Positions 9,982-21,589 of a stretch of DNA of 64,000 nt are shown here, piece by piece. Position 1 is the first letter of the stretch. Each line of letters starts with the position of its first letter. The notes under the pieces are model-generated. The model was not told the DNA's origin and ran no database searches. It saw nothing but the letters and a program-made list of their open reading frames with translations. The translations under genes and the position numbers were made by a program. The DNA comes from Synechococcus sp. Tobar12-5m-g. Its GTDB lineage: Bacteria; Cyanobacteriota; Cyanobacteriia; PCC-6307; Cyanobiaceae. The stretch lies in NCBI RefSeq assembly GCF_024345415.1, contig NZ_JAGQBB010000010.1, positions 48,653-112,652 on the forward strand, in the 5' to 3' direction.

Positions 9982-11022
9982 GTGGTCACGCAGGTGTCGC
10001 TCGGTCAGTTGGGCGCGGGGATGGCCCTGGTGGGCTGCGGCAGCGAACTGCCCGGCCTCAGCCTCACCAATGAGCAGCTGAGCCAGCGGGTGGACACCAG
10101 CGACGCCTGGATCCGCAGCCGCACCGGCATCGCGTCCCGCCGGGTTGCCGGCCCCGACGAGACCCTGACCAGCCTGGCGACCGCCGCCGCCCGCAAGGCC
10201 CTGGACCACGCCGGCTGGCAGCCGGACGACCTCGATCTAATCCTGCTGGCCACCTCCAGCCCCGACGATCTGTTCGGCACCGCCCCCCGCATCCAGGGGG
10301 CCCTGGGGGCGAGCCAGGCGGTGGCCTTCGATCTCACCGCCGCCTGCAGCGGCTTCCTGTTCGCCCTGATCACCGCCGCCCAGTACCTCCGCGGGGGCAG
10401 CATGCGGCGGGCCCTGGTGATCGGCGCCGACCAGCTGAGCCGCTGGGTCGACTGGGACGACCGCAGCACCTGCGTGCTGTTCGGGGATGGGGCCGCAGCC
10501 GTGGCGCTCGAAGCCTGCGCCAGCGAACGCGACGGCCTGCTGGGCTTCCTGATGCGCTCCGATGGCAGCCGCGCCGCCTGCCTCTCCCTGGAGCAGGGCC
10601 TGGAGCGGCAACCCCTGGTGGAGGGCCACACCGCCCAAAGGGGCGGCTTTCTGCCGATTCACATGAATGGCCAGGAGGTCTACAAGTTCGCCGCTCGGGA
10701 AGTGCCGCTCCTGCTCGAGGCGCTGCTGGAGGCCACGGCCACGCCCGCGGCCCAGCTCGACTGGCTGTTGTTGCACCAGGCCAACCAGCGCATCCTCGAT
10801 GCGGTGGCCTCCAGGCTCGCCGTTCCTGACGAACGGGTGTTGAGCAACCTGGCCTGCTACGGCAACACCTCGGCCGCCACGATTCCTTTGATGCTCGACG
10901 AGGCGGTCCGGGATGGGCGCATCCGCTCGGGCCACCTGATCGCCACCAGTGGCTTCGGGGCCGGCCTGAGCTGGGGGGCCGCCCTGCTCCGCTGGCAGGG
11001 GCCCTCGGCCACCACCACCTAA
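9982..11022 (+). CDS. fabH: 3-oxoacyl-ACP synthase III (FabH)
   Basis: The 346-residue condensing enzyme starts fatty-acid synthesis by joining acetyl-CoA to malonyl-ACP. The Cys-His-Asn triad is visible: Cys122 in TAACSGF, His265 in LLHQANQR and Asn295 in YGNTSAA. The GTG start at 9982 sits 12 bases after the plsX stop; ATG 10021 (MALVGCG) is an alternative. It lies between plsX and fabD in one lipid operon. Confidence 0.95.
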   Translation: MVTQVSLGQLGAGMALVGCGSELPGLSLTNEQLSQRVDTSDAWIRSRTGIASRRVAGPDETLTSLATAAARKALDHAGWQPDDLDLILLATSSPDDLFGTAPRIQGALGASQAVAFDLTAACSGFLFALITAAQYLRGGSMRRALVIGADQLSRWVDWDDRSTCVLFGDGAAAVALEACASERDGLLGFLMRSDGSRAACLSLEQGLERQPLVEGHTAQRGGFLPIHMNGQEVYKFAAREVPLLLEALLEATATPAAQLDWLLLHQANQRILDAVASRLAVPDERVLSNLACYGNTSAATIPLMLDEAVRDGRIRSGHLIATSGFGAGLSWGAALLRWQGPSATTT

Positions 11023-11050
11023 TCTCCAGCCGGTTCACCGAAGGGTTGCG

Positions 11051-11950
11051 ATGGGGATTGCCTGGGTGTTCCCCGGCCAGGGGTCACAGAAGCTCGGCAT
11101 GGCCGAGGGCCTTCTGGAGCTGCCCGATGCCAGGCGGCGGTTCGGCGAAGCCTCCGAGAGGCTGGGCCGAGATCTGCTGGCGATCTGCGCCGGATCCAAC
11201 CTCGCTACGGCCGGCGATCCCCGTGATCTGAACGACACCCGCAACACCCAGCCGGCGCTGTTCGTCGTCGAGAGCCTCCTGGTCGATGGCCTCAAGGCCC
11301 AGGGGCGCACTGCCCAGCTGGTGGCGGGCCACAGCCTCGGGGAACTGGTGGCCCTTTACGCGGCCAATGTGTTCGACGTCAGCACCGGGCTGGAGCTGAT
11401 CCAACGGCGCAGTGAGCTGATGGCGGCAGCGGGTGGTGGGGCCATGACCGCCGTGATCGGCTTCGAGCGGTGCGCGCTGGAGCGGCTGGTGGCCAGCACC
11501 GAGGCGGTGGTGATCGCCAACGACAACAGTCGCTCCCAGGTGGTGCTCTCCGGCACACCGGCGGCGGTGGCCCAGGTGGTCGGTGCCCTGCCCTGCAAGC
11601 GGGCCATCCCGCTTGCCGTTTCGGGGCCCTTCCATTCGCCGTTGATGCACGATGCCGCCACCTCCTTCGAGGCCCTGCTCGAATCGATTCCCTTCGCGGA
11701 CGCCACCATCCCCGTGCTCAGCAACACCGATCCCAGCCCCCAAACCGACGCCCGGGTGCTCAAGGACCTACTCGCCCGCCAGATGGTGAGCGGCGTGCGC
11801 TGGCGCGAGACCATGGCCCAATTCGCCACCCACCAGATCCACACCGTGGTGGAGATCGGGCCCGGCCATGTGCTCAGTGGACTGGTCAAACGGGATCTCG
11901 AAGGACTGGTGACGGCCCGGATCGCCAATGCCAAGGATCTTGGATTTTGA
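11051..11950 (+). CDS. fabD: Malonyl-CoA:ACP transacylase (FabD)
   Basis: The enzyme loads malonyl groups onto acyl carrier protein. It has the N-terminal VFPGQGSQ motif, the active-site serine in GHSLGE (Ser95) and the partner histidine in FHSPLM (His195). At 299 residues it is full length. Its stop overlaps the TTG start of plsC (TTGA), which indicates coupling. Confidence 0.95.
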   Translation: MGIAWVFPGQGSQKLGMAEGLLELPDARRRFGEASERLGRDLLAICAGSNLATAGDPRDLNDTRNTQPALFVVESLLVDGLKAQGRTAQLVAGHSLGELVALYAANVFDVSTGLELIQRRSELMAAAGGGAMTAVIGFERCALERLVASTEAVVIANDNSRSQVVLSGTPAAVAQVVGALPCKRAIPLAVSGPFHSPLMHDAATSFEALLESIPFADATIPVLSNTDPSPQTDARVLKDLLARQMVSGVRWRETMAQFATHQIHTVVEIGPGHVLSGLVKRDLEGLVTARIANAKDLGF

Positions 11951-12678
11951 GTCCGCTCGCCCCAGGGCCTGAGCCGAGGTTCCCCCCACCGGCCCTGCTG
12001 ACGCCGCAGCCCAGCTTCATCTACCGACTGGTCAGCTACCTGCTGGTCTTTCCGCTCTACCGGCTGCTGTTCCGGGGCCGCACCGCCAGCAACGGCCAGG
12101 TGCCCATGGAGGGTGCGCTCGTGGTGGTGGCCAACCATGGCTCCCACCTGGATCCGCCCCTGGTGGGCCATGCCCTGGGCCGGCCGGTGGCCTTCATGGC
12201 CAAGGCCGAGCTGTTTCGGGTGCCCCTGCTGGGGCCGATCATCCGGGCCTGTGGGGCCTACCCCGTGTCGCGAGGAGCCAGCGACCGCGAGGCGATTCGG
12301 GTCGCCATGGCCCGCCTGGCGGAGGGCTGGGCCACCGGCGTGTTCCTCGATGGCACCCGCCAGGGCAACGGCCGGGTGAACGATCCCCAGCACGGAGCAG
12401 CCTTTCTGGCCGCCAAGGCCGGCATCCCCCTGCTGCCGGTCGCCATCGTCAACAGCCACCGGGCGCTCGGCACCGGCCGGCTCTGGCCGCGGCTGGTGCC
12501 GATCCACATCCGCATTGGCCAGCCTGTCCCCCCGCCGGCCTCCCGCCGCCGTGCCGATCTGGAAGCCACCACCCTCGCCTGCCAGGAGCAGATCAACGGA
12601 CTGCTGGATCAGGGTCTGCTGCCTCCCGCCAAGCTCAGGTCCGCGCTGCCGCCCACTGACCAGGATCACGACCGCTGA
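11947..12678 (+). CDS. plsC: 1-acyl-sn-glycerol-3-phosphate acyltransferase
   Basis: This acyltransferase adds the second acyl chain to make phosphatidic acid at the membrane. The catalytic HX4D motif is NHGSHLD (63-69) and a second block reads FLDGTRQGNG. A hydrophobic segment (about 30-43) would anchor it. The start is TTG at 11947 overlapping the fabD stop; the frame is open far upstream only as a shadow of fabD. The 243-residue product completes the plsX-fabH-fabD-plsC set. Its last 44 bases overlap the convergent ydcF-like gene. Confidence 0.88.
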   Translation: MSPLAPGPEPRFPPPALLTPQPSFIYRLVSYLLVFPLYRLLFRGRTASNGQVPMEGALVVVANHGSHLDPPLVGHALGRPVAFMAKAELFRVPLLGPIIRACGAYPVSRGASDREAIRVAMARLAEGWATGVFLDGTRQGNGRVNDPQHGAAFLAAKAGIPLLPVAIVNSHRALGTGRLWPRLVPIHIRIGQPVPPPASRRRADLEATTLACQEQINGLLDQGLLPPAKLRSALPPTDQDHDR

Positions 12679-13207
12679 TCACCCAGATCACGGCCCTGAA
12701 GCCATCGCGCCAGGCCTTGCTTCGCCGCTCAGGAACACAACGCGGCCCACAGGGCACCGTCACCGGCGTGAGCTGAATATGGCGGCTGCCGGCGATGATC
12801 CGGCCCACCAGCAGGGCCCGGTCCATGTGGTCGCTGCTGGTCACCAGAAGAACGTTGCGGACACCGGAGCGTTGCAGGTCGTCCACCACCGTGGTGAAGT
12901 TGGTGACGGTGTCGCTGGCGCGGTAATCGAGCTGGTACTGCTGGGGGGGCAGGCCCTCCTGGCGAAACAGCCACCGGGCGTATTCCGGGTTGCTGCCACC
13001 ACTGACCATCAGGGGCAGCCCGTAGCGCTGGGCCAGCTGGCCGGCCCGCCGTTCCCGGGCCACATCCCCGCCCAGGACGAGGATCAGTTGGGGGGCCGAG
13101 GCTGACGATCTGGGCAGGAACGGGGCGGGGAAGGACCCAAACGCCGAGGCGCGGATCAACCCGGCCAGACCCAGACCGAGCAGAACCCATGGCACAAGCC
13201 TCCGCAT
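12635..13207 (-). CDS. YdcF/SanA-like DUF218 membrane protein
   Basis: The 190-residue protein has one N-terminal membrane segment (about 5-20) and a DUF218 domain, seen in LILVLGGDVARER, VSGGSNPEYA and LLVTSSDHMDRA. Family members such as SanA and ElyC act in cell-envelope maintenance, but the reaction is not established. The ATG at 13207 overlaps the tsaB stop (ATGA). It is the last gene of the ycf34-tsaB-ydcF string and converges on plsC with a 44-base overlap. Confidence 0.8.
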   Translation of the reverse strand: MRRLVPWVLLGLGLAGLIRASAFGSFPAPFLPRSSASAPQLILVLGGDVARERRAGQLAQRYGLPLMVSGGSNPEYARWLFRQEGLPPQQYQLDYRASDTVTNFTTVVDDLQRSGVRNVLLVTSSDHMDRALLVGRIIAGSRHIQLTPVTVPCGPRCVPERRSKAWRDGFRAVIWVISGRDPGQWAAART

Positions 13208-13842
13208 CAGGCCGTCGCCACCGGGCTGGTGGGATAGATCGGCAGGACAGGCTGCCAGGGGGCAGGCCAGCCTGCCACCGCCGCCGCCTGGCTCAAAAGC
13301 AGCAGCTGGGTCAGATCGGCGGAGGCATCCACCCGTGCCTCGAAGCAAGCCTGCCCCGCCAGGGTGGCCGGGGCAGAAAAGAGGCGTGGCACCTCGTCTT
13401 CCGCCAGACCGCCCAACGCGACTGGATCCGCCTGGTAGCGGCCCGCCACGAGGCCACGGCGCGGCAACGTCTGCGTGATCCAGAACGGTTCGCCCCTGGC
13501 TCCAGCCTCCCCGGCCAGCCAGAGTCGTCGGGCGATCAACAGAAAGCTGCTGAACCCATCGAGGGGGCGATCGAGTTGCTGGGCGAGGGTGCGGGCCAGC
13601 ACCACCGTGAGCCGGGTACCGGTGAACCCCCCGGGCCCGGTGGCCACCGCCAGGCGACCCAGCTCCCTCCAGCGGCTGGCCGGAAGTAGCTGCTCCACAC
13701 AGGCCAACAGATCATTGCCCAGGCTTCGGCCCAGGGGGTGGGTGGCCAGCGTCGCCGCGCCACCGCCGAGGGGCTGGAGGCCCACGGCGAGGGTGTCGCT
13801 GCTGCTGTGCAGGGCCAGAAGCCACGGAAGCACGTCGCTCAT
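13207..13842 (-). CDS. tsaB: tRNA threonylcarbamoyladenosine modification protein TsaB
   Basis: TsaB partners TsaD and TsaE in making the t6A modification of tRNAs that read ANN codons. The 211-residue product shows the N-terminal LLALHSSSDTLAVG fold start and the GPGGFTGTR motif of the ASKHA fold. I chose ATG 13842, which overlaps the ycf34 stop by four bases; the same frame is open much further upstream only as a shadow of the CCA-enzyme gene. Confidence 0.87.
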   Translation of the reverse strand: MSDVLPWLLALHSSSDTLAVGLQPLGGGAATLATHPLGRSLGNDLLACVEQLLPASRWRELGRLAVATGPGGFTGTRLTVVLARTLAQQLDRPLDGFSSFLLIARRLWLAGEAGARGEPFWITQTLPRRGLVAGRYQADPVALGGLAEDEVPRLFSAPATLAGQACFEARVDASADLTQLLLLSQAAAVAGWPAPWQPVLPIYPTSPVATA

Positions 13843-14090
13843 CGGGGTGGCGACTCCCCGGGGCGCAACCGCAGCCAACGGCCCCGATCGACCCTGAAGC
13901 TGCTGCAGGCCCGCACATCCCATTCCACCCCAACCTGGGCTTCGGCCAGGTCGATCACCTGCACGTGGATGCGGGGCTCCCGGGGCTGGAAGTCGGGGTG
14001 GGCGGTGAGATGGGTGACACCGTGCTGGCGCTCCACCGCGTGATAGGCCTGGCAGCGGTCGACCCAGTGGCAGTCCACGCAGATGCACAT
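13839..14090 (-). CDS. ycf34: Ycf34 family protein
   Basis: This 83-residue protein belongs to a family conserved in cyanobacteria and some plastids. It begins MCICVDCHWVDRC, holding the conserved cysteine cluster; Ycf34 of model cyanobacteria has been linked to iron-sulfur binding and photosynthetic electron transport. The ATG at 14090 was chosen because the family starts exactly there. Its start is 64 bases from the divergent CCA-enzyme start and its stop overlaps tsaB. Confidence 0.85.
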   Translation of the reverse strand: MCICVDCHWVDRCQAYHAVERQHGVTHLTAHPDFQPREPRIHVQVIDLAEAQVGVEWDVRACSSFRVDRGRWLRLRPGESPPR

Positions 14091-14154
14091 CCCCCAGCGG
14101 CCCACGGACCGCACCATTCTGGGGTGGAGCGACCAGGGCGCCAGCGGCCTGGCC

Positions 14155-15405
14155 ATGGCGGCCACCACTCTGCGCCGCACCCTGCGGATCGAACACTGGC
14201 CCCTGCCCACCAGCGACCTGCCGTCCGGAACGGCGCTGGTCGGTGGTGCCGTGCGGGATGGGCTGCTGGGCCGCCTGGGGGCCCGGCCCGATCTGGATCT
14301 GGTGGTTCCCGGCGATGCGATCGCCCTGTGCGAGGAGCTGGGCCGCCGCTACGGCGGCACGGCGGTGGTGCTTGACGGGCAGCGCTCGATCGCCCGGGTG
14401 GTGCTGAGGGGCTGGTGCCTTGATCTGGCCCGCCAGGTGGGGGACAGCCTGGAGGAGGACCTCTGGCGGCGCGACTTCCGCCTCAATGCCCTGGCCCTGC
14501 CGCTCTCGCCGCAGATGCCCCTGCTGGACCCCACAGGCGGGCTGCGGGATCTCGCCCTGGGGCAGGTGGTGGCGGTGCGCGAGGCCAATCTCCGCGACGA
14601 TCCGCTGCGGCTGCTGCGAGGGATTCGCCTGGCCGCCGAGCTGGATTTCGAGCTGGGCGAGGTAACCGGCCGCTGGATCCAGGCCCATCACCGGCTGATC
14701 GGCGCCGTGGCTTCGGAGCGGGTGCTGGTGGAACTGGAGAAACTGGCCGGCTGCCCCGCGGGCAATCGTGGCCTTGCCGTTGCCTTGGAGAAACAACTGC
14801 TGGATCCCTGGCGGCCCGACCTCAGGGCCGCCGCCGAGGGCACAGCGGAAGCGATCCACGCGGCAACGCTGTGGAGCTTGCAGAGGCTCACCGGGGAGCG
14901 GGCCGGGAGCATCGGCCTGGGCCAGGATGAAGCCGCCGGTGCCCTCGGGCTGGCCCGCCTGGCGGTCCTGTTCGATGGCGAAGGGGTGCGCCGACTGCAT
15001 GGCAGCCGCCATCTCCAACAGCGCTGTGGGCGGCTGCACCATTGGTGGAGGCAACTGATCGCGGCGGGAGCAGGGGTGGAGGAGCGGCTTGCGGCGATGG
15101 CGGAAGCGGAACGGCTGAGCCTGCACCAGCAACTGGCCGGCGACCTGCCCGCCCTGCTGCTGTTCTTCCCCGCCCCCCTGGCGATCGATTGGCTGCGGCG
15201 CTGGCGTGAGGACAGCGACCCCCTCTTTCACCCCCACGCCCCCGTGGATGGCTGGACGCTGCAGCAGACCTTCGGGCTGGTGCCATCACGGCGTCTGGGA
15301 CTCCTGCTCACCCACCTGACGGTGGAGCTGGCCTTCGGCCGGATCAACAAACCTGACGATGCGTTGAAGGCGGCAAGAATCTGGCTGGATGGCACCAGGC
15401 CGTGA
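14155..15405 (+). CDS. CCA tRNA nucleotidyltransferase / poly(A)-polymerase-type enzyme
   Basis: The 416-residue class II nucleotidyltransferase adds all or part of the CCA end to tRNAs. It shows GGAVRDGLLG, the metal-binding DLDLVV pair and the RRDFRLNALA block. Some cyanobacteria split CC- and A-addition between two enzymes, and the sequence alone does not settle which this is. I chose ATG 14155 (MAATTLRRTL) over 14083, which would run through the ycf34 start. The visible tRNA-Asn gene lacks an encoded CCA, so the activity is needed. Confidence 0.9.
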   Translation: MAATTLRRTLRIEHWPLPTSDLPSGTALVGGAVRDGLLGRLGARPDLDLVVPGDAIALCEELGRRYGGTAVVLDGQRSIARVVLRGWCLDLARQVGDSLEEDLWRRDFRLNALALPLSPQMPLLDPTGGLRDLALGQVVAVREANLRDDPLRLLRGIRLAAELDFELGEVTGRWIQAHHRLIGAVASERVLVELEKLAGCPAGNRGLAVALEKQLLDPWRPDLRAAAEGTAEAIHAATLWSLQRLTGERAGSIGLGQDEAAGALGLARLAVLFDGEGVRRLHGSRHLQQRCGRLHHWWRQLIAAGAGVEERLAAMAEAERLSLHQQLAGDLPALLLFFPAPLAIDWLRRWREDSDPLFHPHAPVDGWTLQQTFGLVPSRRLGLLLTHLTVELAFGRINKPDDALKAARIWLDGTRP

Positions 15406-15590
15406 TTTACTTTTAGGTGCATAGGCATGTCCAACTGCCTGCTCCGTGCCCGGCAGGTGCCGGTTAATCATCAGACTTTTTCATCCATGGATCCATGGGC
15501 CAGTGGCTTCGTGATCCAGCTTCGTGATCGAGCCTGTCGATCGATTGATCAGCGCCCTCGAGCCAGTTTTCCAATTTCTTCTCCCTCCCC
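15406..15590 (+). promoter_or_regulatory. Repeat-rich leader upstream of the RRM protein gene
   Basis: The 185 bases before the RNA-binding protein gene hold a perfect 14-base palindrome (CCATGGATCCATGG, 15485-15498), a tandem direct repeat GCTTCGTGATC (15506-15516 and 15519-15529) and a further TCGATCGA palindrome. A potential CTGCC/GGCAG hairpin lies near 15441-15462. Cyanobacterial rbp genes are known to be cold-regulated through their 5' leaders, so this is a plausible control region. The exact promoter is not identified. Confidence 0.45.
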
Positions 15591-16022
15591 ATGAGTGTTC
15601 GTCTTTACGTCGGCAACCTGCCGCAGACTTTTGATGCCAAGGAGCTTGATGCTCTGTTCACGGCGGTCGGTGAAGGCGTGCGCTTCAAAACGGTGCAAGA
15701 CCGTGAAACGGGCGCCTGCCGCGGCTTCGGCTTCGCCAATGTCGACGATGAGAAGCTCGCCGACACGGTGATCGAGCAGCTCAACGGCCACGCGTTTGGA
15801 GGCAACACCCTGCGCATCGAGCGCTCCGAGCGCAAGGATGCGCGCGGCAGTGCTCCCGTCGGCGGCGATCGTCGTCCAGCAGGGGCCACCGCGGTGGCGC
15901 GCAAGGCCACCAACAAGGTGGTGCACAGCGACACGGTCACCGAAGGTGCCCCCGACCCCCGCTGGGCCGGTGAACTGGCCAAACTCAAGGCCCTGCTGGC
16001 GAACCAGACGGCCGCGGTCTGA
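15591..16022 (+). CDS. RRM-type RNA-binding protein
   Basis: This 143-residue protein has one RNA recognition motif with RNP2 LYVGNL (5-10) and RNP1 RGFGFANV (44-51). Cyanobacterial Rbp proteins of this type bind RNA and are often induced by cold or localise mRNAs. The C-terminal tail here is basic and alanine-rich rather than the glycine-rich tail of the classic cold-inducible group. It has an unusually structured leader upstream and the hydrolase gene follows immediately. Confidence 0.9.
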   Translation: MSVRLYVGNLPQTFDAKELDALFTAVGEGVRFKTVQDRETGACRGFGFANVDDEKLADTVIEQLNGHAFGGNTLRIERSERKDARGSAPVGGDRRPAGATAVARKATNKVVHSDTVTEGAPDPRWAGELAKLKALLANQTAAV

Positions 16023-16049
16023 TTGGCATCAGCCGGGGTTGAAGAGGCA

Positions 16050-17026
16050 ATGGGCACAGGTGGTGGGTTGATCCCAGCTTCACTGCCCCTCGCTCCCCTG
16101 CCACGACACTGGTCTTGGCAGGGTCAATCGATCGGCTTTCTGGAGGCCCACCCCCCGGGCCATCCCGCCGGGATTTCCACGGTGATCCTGATCCACGGCT
16201 TCGGAGCCTGCTCAGGCCATTGGCGCCACAACCAGCCCACCCTGGCGGAGCATTTCAGGGTCTATGCCCTCGACCTGCTCGGCTTCGGGGCCAGCTCCAA
16301 ACCCCGCTCCCGGTTGATCGGCGAGCCAGGGCCTCCCGATTCGGTTCGCTACTGCTTCGATCTCTGGGCCAGGCAGGTGGCGGATTTCGTCGAAAGCCTG
16401 GCACCGGCCGATCGCGATGGACCGCTCCAGTTGGTCGGGAATTCGATCGGGGGGCTCGTCGTGCTGAGGGCCAGCCAGTTGCTGCTGGAGCGGGGCATCA
16501 CCCCGTCCCAGATCATTCTGATCGATTGCGCCCAGCGCACCCTCGACGAAAAACGTCGGGCTGAGCTGCCTGCCCTCGAGCGGCTTCTCCGTCCCCTGGT
16601 CAAGCGGCTGGTGCGGCAGCGCGGCCTCGTCGCCCCCCTGTTCAGGGCCCTGGCCCGTCCCGGCTTCATCCGGCAGGTGCTGGGCCAGGCCTACCCGAGC
16701 GGCGCCAATGTCGACGACGAACTCGTGGAGATGCTCTACCGCCCCAGCACCGATCCGGGCGCAGCGGAGAGCTTCCGCGGCTTCATCAATCTCTTCGAGG
16801 ATGTGCTGGCGCCGGACCTGCTCGAAGACCTCACGGTGCCGGTGCGGATGATCTGGGGGGAGCTGGATCCCTGGGAAAGCCCGGCGGAAGCCGAAACCTG
16901 GCGGCGGAACTTTCCCTGTGTTCAGGAGCTGCAGATCCTGCCTGGGTTGGGCCATTGCCCCCAGGATGAAGGGCCGGATCAGGTCAATCCGATTCTGCTC
17001 GCCTGGCTGAAGCAGGCAGAGAGCAA

Positions 17027-17051
<25 letters not shown>
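16050..17051 (+). CDS. Alpha/beta hydrolase
   Basis: The protein has the alpha/beta-hydrolase fold. The oxyanion region is ILIHGFGACSGHW, the nucleophile elbow GNSIGG places the catalytic serine, and GLGHCPQDEGP holds the terminal histidine. The substrate is unknown; similar picocyanobacterial proteins are annotated only as hydrolases. I chose ATG 16050; a TTG at 16023, one base after the RRM gene stop, would add nine residues. The 3' end overlaps the convergent crtB by 25 bases. Confidence 0.85.
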
Positions 17052-19389
<2,338 letters not shown>

Positions 19390-19465
19390 TCAGCCAGCGC
19401 TGATCGCCAGCTTCCTAAAGTCAGGGAGTGCGCTCCGCTCCGCCACGCCCGCCTTCCCCAACCCC

Positions 19466-19813
19466 ATGGCCGACGCCCTCCTGCTCAAGTCCACCACCAG
19501 GCATGTGCGGTTGTTCACCGCCCGCGTGGAAGATGACCAGCTCGTCGCCGATCCAGCCCAGCTGACCCTCGACCTCGATCCGGACAACGAGTTCCTCTGG
19601 GAGCCGGCCGTGCTGGAGACGGTGCGGCAGCGGTTCCGCGACCTGGTTGCAGGCTTTGCCGGCCAGGAGCTCACCGAGTACAACCTGCGCAGGATCGGCT
19701 CCGACCTGGAGGGCACGATCCGTCAACTGCTGCAGGCTGGAGAGCTGCGCTACAACCCCGACGCCCGGGTGCTGAACTATTCGATGGGTCTGCCCCGCAG
19801 CCCTGACGCCTGA
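19466..19813 (+). CDS. ndhM: NAD(P)H-quinone oxidoreductase subunit M
   Basis: NdhM is an oxygenic-photosynthesis-specific subunit of the NDH-1 complex, on the cytoplasmic arm. The 115-residue product begins [17 protein letters not shown] and ends with the conserved [18 protein letters not shown] block. The ATG at 19466 fits the family start. Its stop overlaps the next ATG by one base (TGATG). Confidence 0.93.
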   Translation: MADALLLKSTTRHVRLFTARVEDDQLVADPAQLTLDLDPDNEFLWEPAVLETVRQRFRDLVAGFAGQELTEYNLRRIGSDLEGTIRQLLQAGELRYNPDARVLNYSMGLPRSPDA

Positions 19814-20499
19814 TGAGCCGATCCCGCCCAGACCGCGGCACTTTCGGGGGCCGGAGTCGCTCCAGCGAGCCCTACCAGGATCGCGAGGCCTACCGCTACG
19901 AGTCTTCCGCCTATGACGACCAGCCCCGGGGCCGCAGGCCAGCTGCCCCGCTCCGCGGCGGGGGTGGGGCCCCGGGCGGCGCAGGCGGCCAGGGGGATCC
20001 GCCGTTCAAGTTCAACGTCGCCACGGTGGCGGTGCTGGCCGGGGTTCTGGTGGTGGGCATCGGCATCGGCACCGCCCTCTCCAGCAACACCGCCGGCAAC
20101 CAGGGAAACATCGCCAGCAGCCAGCAACTCGACCTGGCCGTTCCCGACCCGGAGTTCTGCAAGCAATGGGGGGCGAGCGCCTTCGTCAACGACGTGGAGC
20201 TTTACACCACGATGAATCCCAGCAGCAGCTTCGTAACCCAGCCCACGCTGCAGCCCGGCTGCGTGATCCGCCGGGAGAACTGGAGCGTGCTCCAGAAGGA
20301 GGGGGCGGTCACCGCTGAGCAGATGCGCCAGTGCAAACAACGGATGAACACCTTCGCCTACGTCGGCTCGATCCGCGACAAACCGGTGGTGCGCTGCGTT
20401 TATCAGACCGACATCAGCGGCAACAGGTTCCAGACCAAAGGCATCGCCGGAGCCGCCGATGACTCCGTGGGGATCACACCGGAAGGGGACCAGTTCTAA
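19813..20499 (+). CDS. DUF3172 membrane-anchored protein
   Basis: This 228-residue protein has a disordered Arg/Ser/Gly-rich N-terminal 65 residues, one membrane segment (about 70-90, VATVAVLAGVLVVGIGIG) and a C-terminal domain with spaced cysteines (EFCKQWG, PGCVIRR, MRQCKQR, VRCVYQT). It matches the cyanobacterial DUF3172 family, whose function is unknown. It is translationally linked to ndhM, hinting at a thylakoid or NDH-related role, which is inference only. Confidence 0.75.
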   Translation: MSRSRPDRGTFGGRSRSSEPYQDREAYRYESSAYDDQPRGRRPAAPLRGGGGAPGGAGGQGDPPFKFNVATVAVLAGVLVVGIGIGTALSSNTAGNQGNIASSQQLDLAVPDPEFCKQWGASAFVNDVELYTTMNPSSSFVTQPTLQPGCVIRRENWSVLQKEGAVTAEQMRQCKQRMNTFAYVGSIRDKPVVRCVYQTDISGNRFQTKGIAGAADDSVGITPEGDQF

Positions 20500-20505
20500 G
20501 GGCGC

Positions 20506-21465
20506 TCAGGCAGCCAGGGCAGCGGGTTGACGCAGGGGGCTGTCCGGGCTCGCGAAGACCGGCAGCACCTCCCGGCGGAAGGCCTCGGCGGCGCGGGAGC
20601 AATAGCGGGCCGGATGGGTGATCAGTTTCAACTGACGCCGCACCTGAAGGTCTGCGATGGTGGCGCGGTGCAGGCTGCCGGCGGCCAGTTCCCGCTCGAT
20701 CGAGACCACCGGCAGAAACGCCGCCCCAAGGCCCGACTGCACGGCATTCTTGATCGCCTCGAAGGAATTGAGCTCCATTTCGATCTTGAGGCGCTGCACC
20801 TCCAGGCCCGAGCGGGCGAGCAGGTGGTCCACCATCTTGCGGGTGGTGGACTGGGCGTCGAGGCAGACAAAACCGAGCCGATAGAGATCATCCTTATGGA
20901 GCTCCGGCAGCCGCACCAGCGGGTGCTTGATCGGCAGCACCAGGGCGAGTTCATCACTGGCGTAGGGCACAACCTGGAGGAGGTCGTTGAGCTCCGAGGG
21001 GAGCTCGCCGCCGATGATCGCCAGGTCGACCTGACCATTGGCCACACTCCAGCCGGTGCGACGGGTGCTGTGCACCTGGAGCTGCACCGCCACATCGGGG
21101 TACTTCTGGCGGAACAGGCCGATCATGCGGGGCATCAGATAGGTGCCGGTGGTCTGGCTGGCGCCCACGATCAGCGAACCACCCTTGAGGTTGTGGAGGT
21201 CGTCGAGGGCGCGGCAGGCCTCCTGGCACTGGCTGAGAATTCTGTCGCAATAGCTGAGCAGCAGGTGGCCCGCCTCGGTCAGCTGGGCCTTGCGGCCACC
21301 CCGATCGAACAGGGAGACATCGAGCTGCTTTTCCAGGTTCTGGATCTGCAGGCTCACCGCCGGCTGGGTCACGTAAAGGCTGTCGGCAGCCTTCTTGAAG
21401 CTGCCCTCGCTGGCGATGGCCCGCAGGATGCGCAGCTGATCGAGGGTGAAGGGCAGATCAGCCAT
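20506..21465 (-). CDS. rbcR: LysR-type regulator, RbcR-like
   Basis: The 319-residue regulator has an N-terminal winged helix ([31 protein letters not shown]) and a periplasmic-binding-like effector domain. The sequence is of the RbcR (Ycf30) group that controls Rubisco and CO2-related genes in cyanobacteria; NdhR and CmpR are close relatives, so the exact orthologue is less certain. I chose ATG 21465 ([11 protein letters not shown]), discarding a 92-codon upstream shadow. It is divergent from the NnrU-like gene and ndhF, so control of those genes is plausible. Confidence 0.82.
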   Translation of the reverse strand: MADLPFTLDQLRILRAIASEGSFKKAADSLYVTQPAVSLQIQNLEKQLDVSLFDRGGRKAQLTEAGHLLLSYCDRILSQCQEACRALDDLHNLKGGSLIVGASQTTGTYLMPRMIGLFRQKYPDVAVQLQVHSTRRTGWSVANGQVDLAIIGGELPSELNDLLQVVPYASDELALVLPIKHPLVRLPELHKDDLYRLGFVCLDAQSTTRKMVDHLLARSGLEVQRLKIEMELNSFEAIKNAVQSGLGAAFLPVVSIERELAAGSLHRATIADLQVRRQLKLITHPARYCSRAAEAFRREVLPVFASPDSPLRQPAALAA

Positions 21466-21589
21466 GGAATGACCCGTGGGGCTTGCTCCGGCTGGGAACT
21501 CGAACTCTAAAGGGAAACCACCGGGGCCCCCTGGGGCCTCCGGAGTCACCCATCCGAGGGCCAGAATCTGACCTTCCCGCATGGATTGA

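Noticed and set aside
8599..10209. A 536-codon open frame on the minus strand
   Set aside because: Antisense to plsX and the start of fabH, with no family resemblance.
13843..15237. N-terminal 465 codons in frame with tsaB
   Set aside because: Antisense to the CCA-enzyme gene and ycf34; TsaB starts at 13842 with a four-base overlap.
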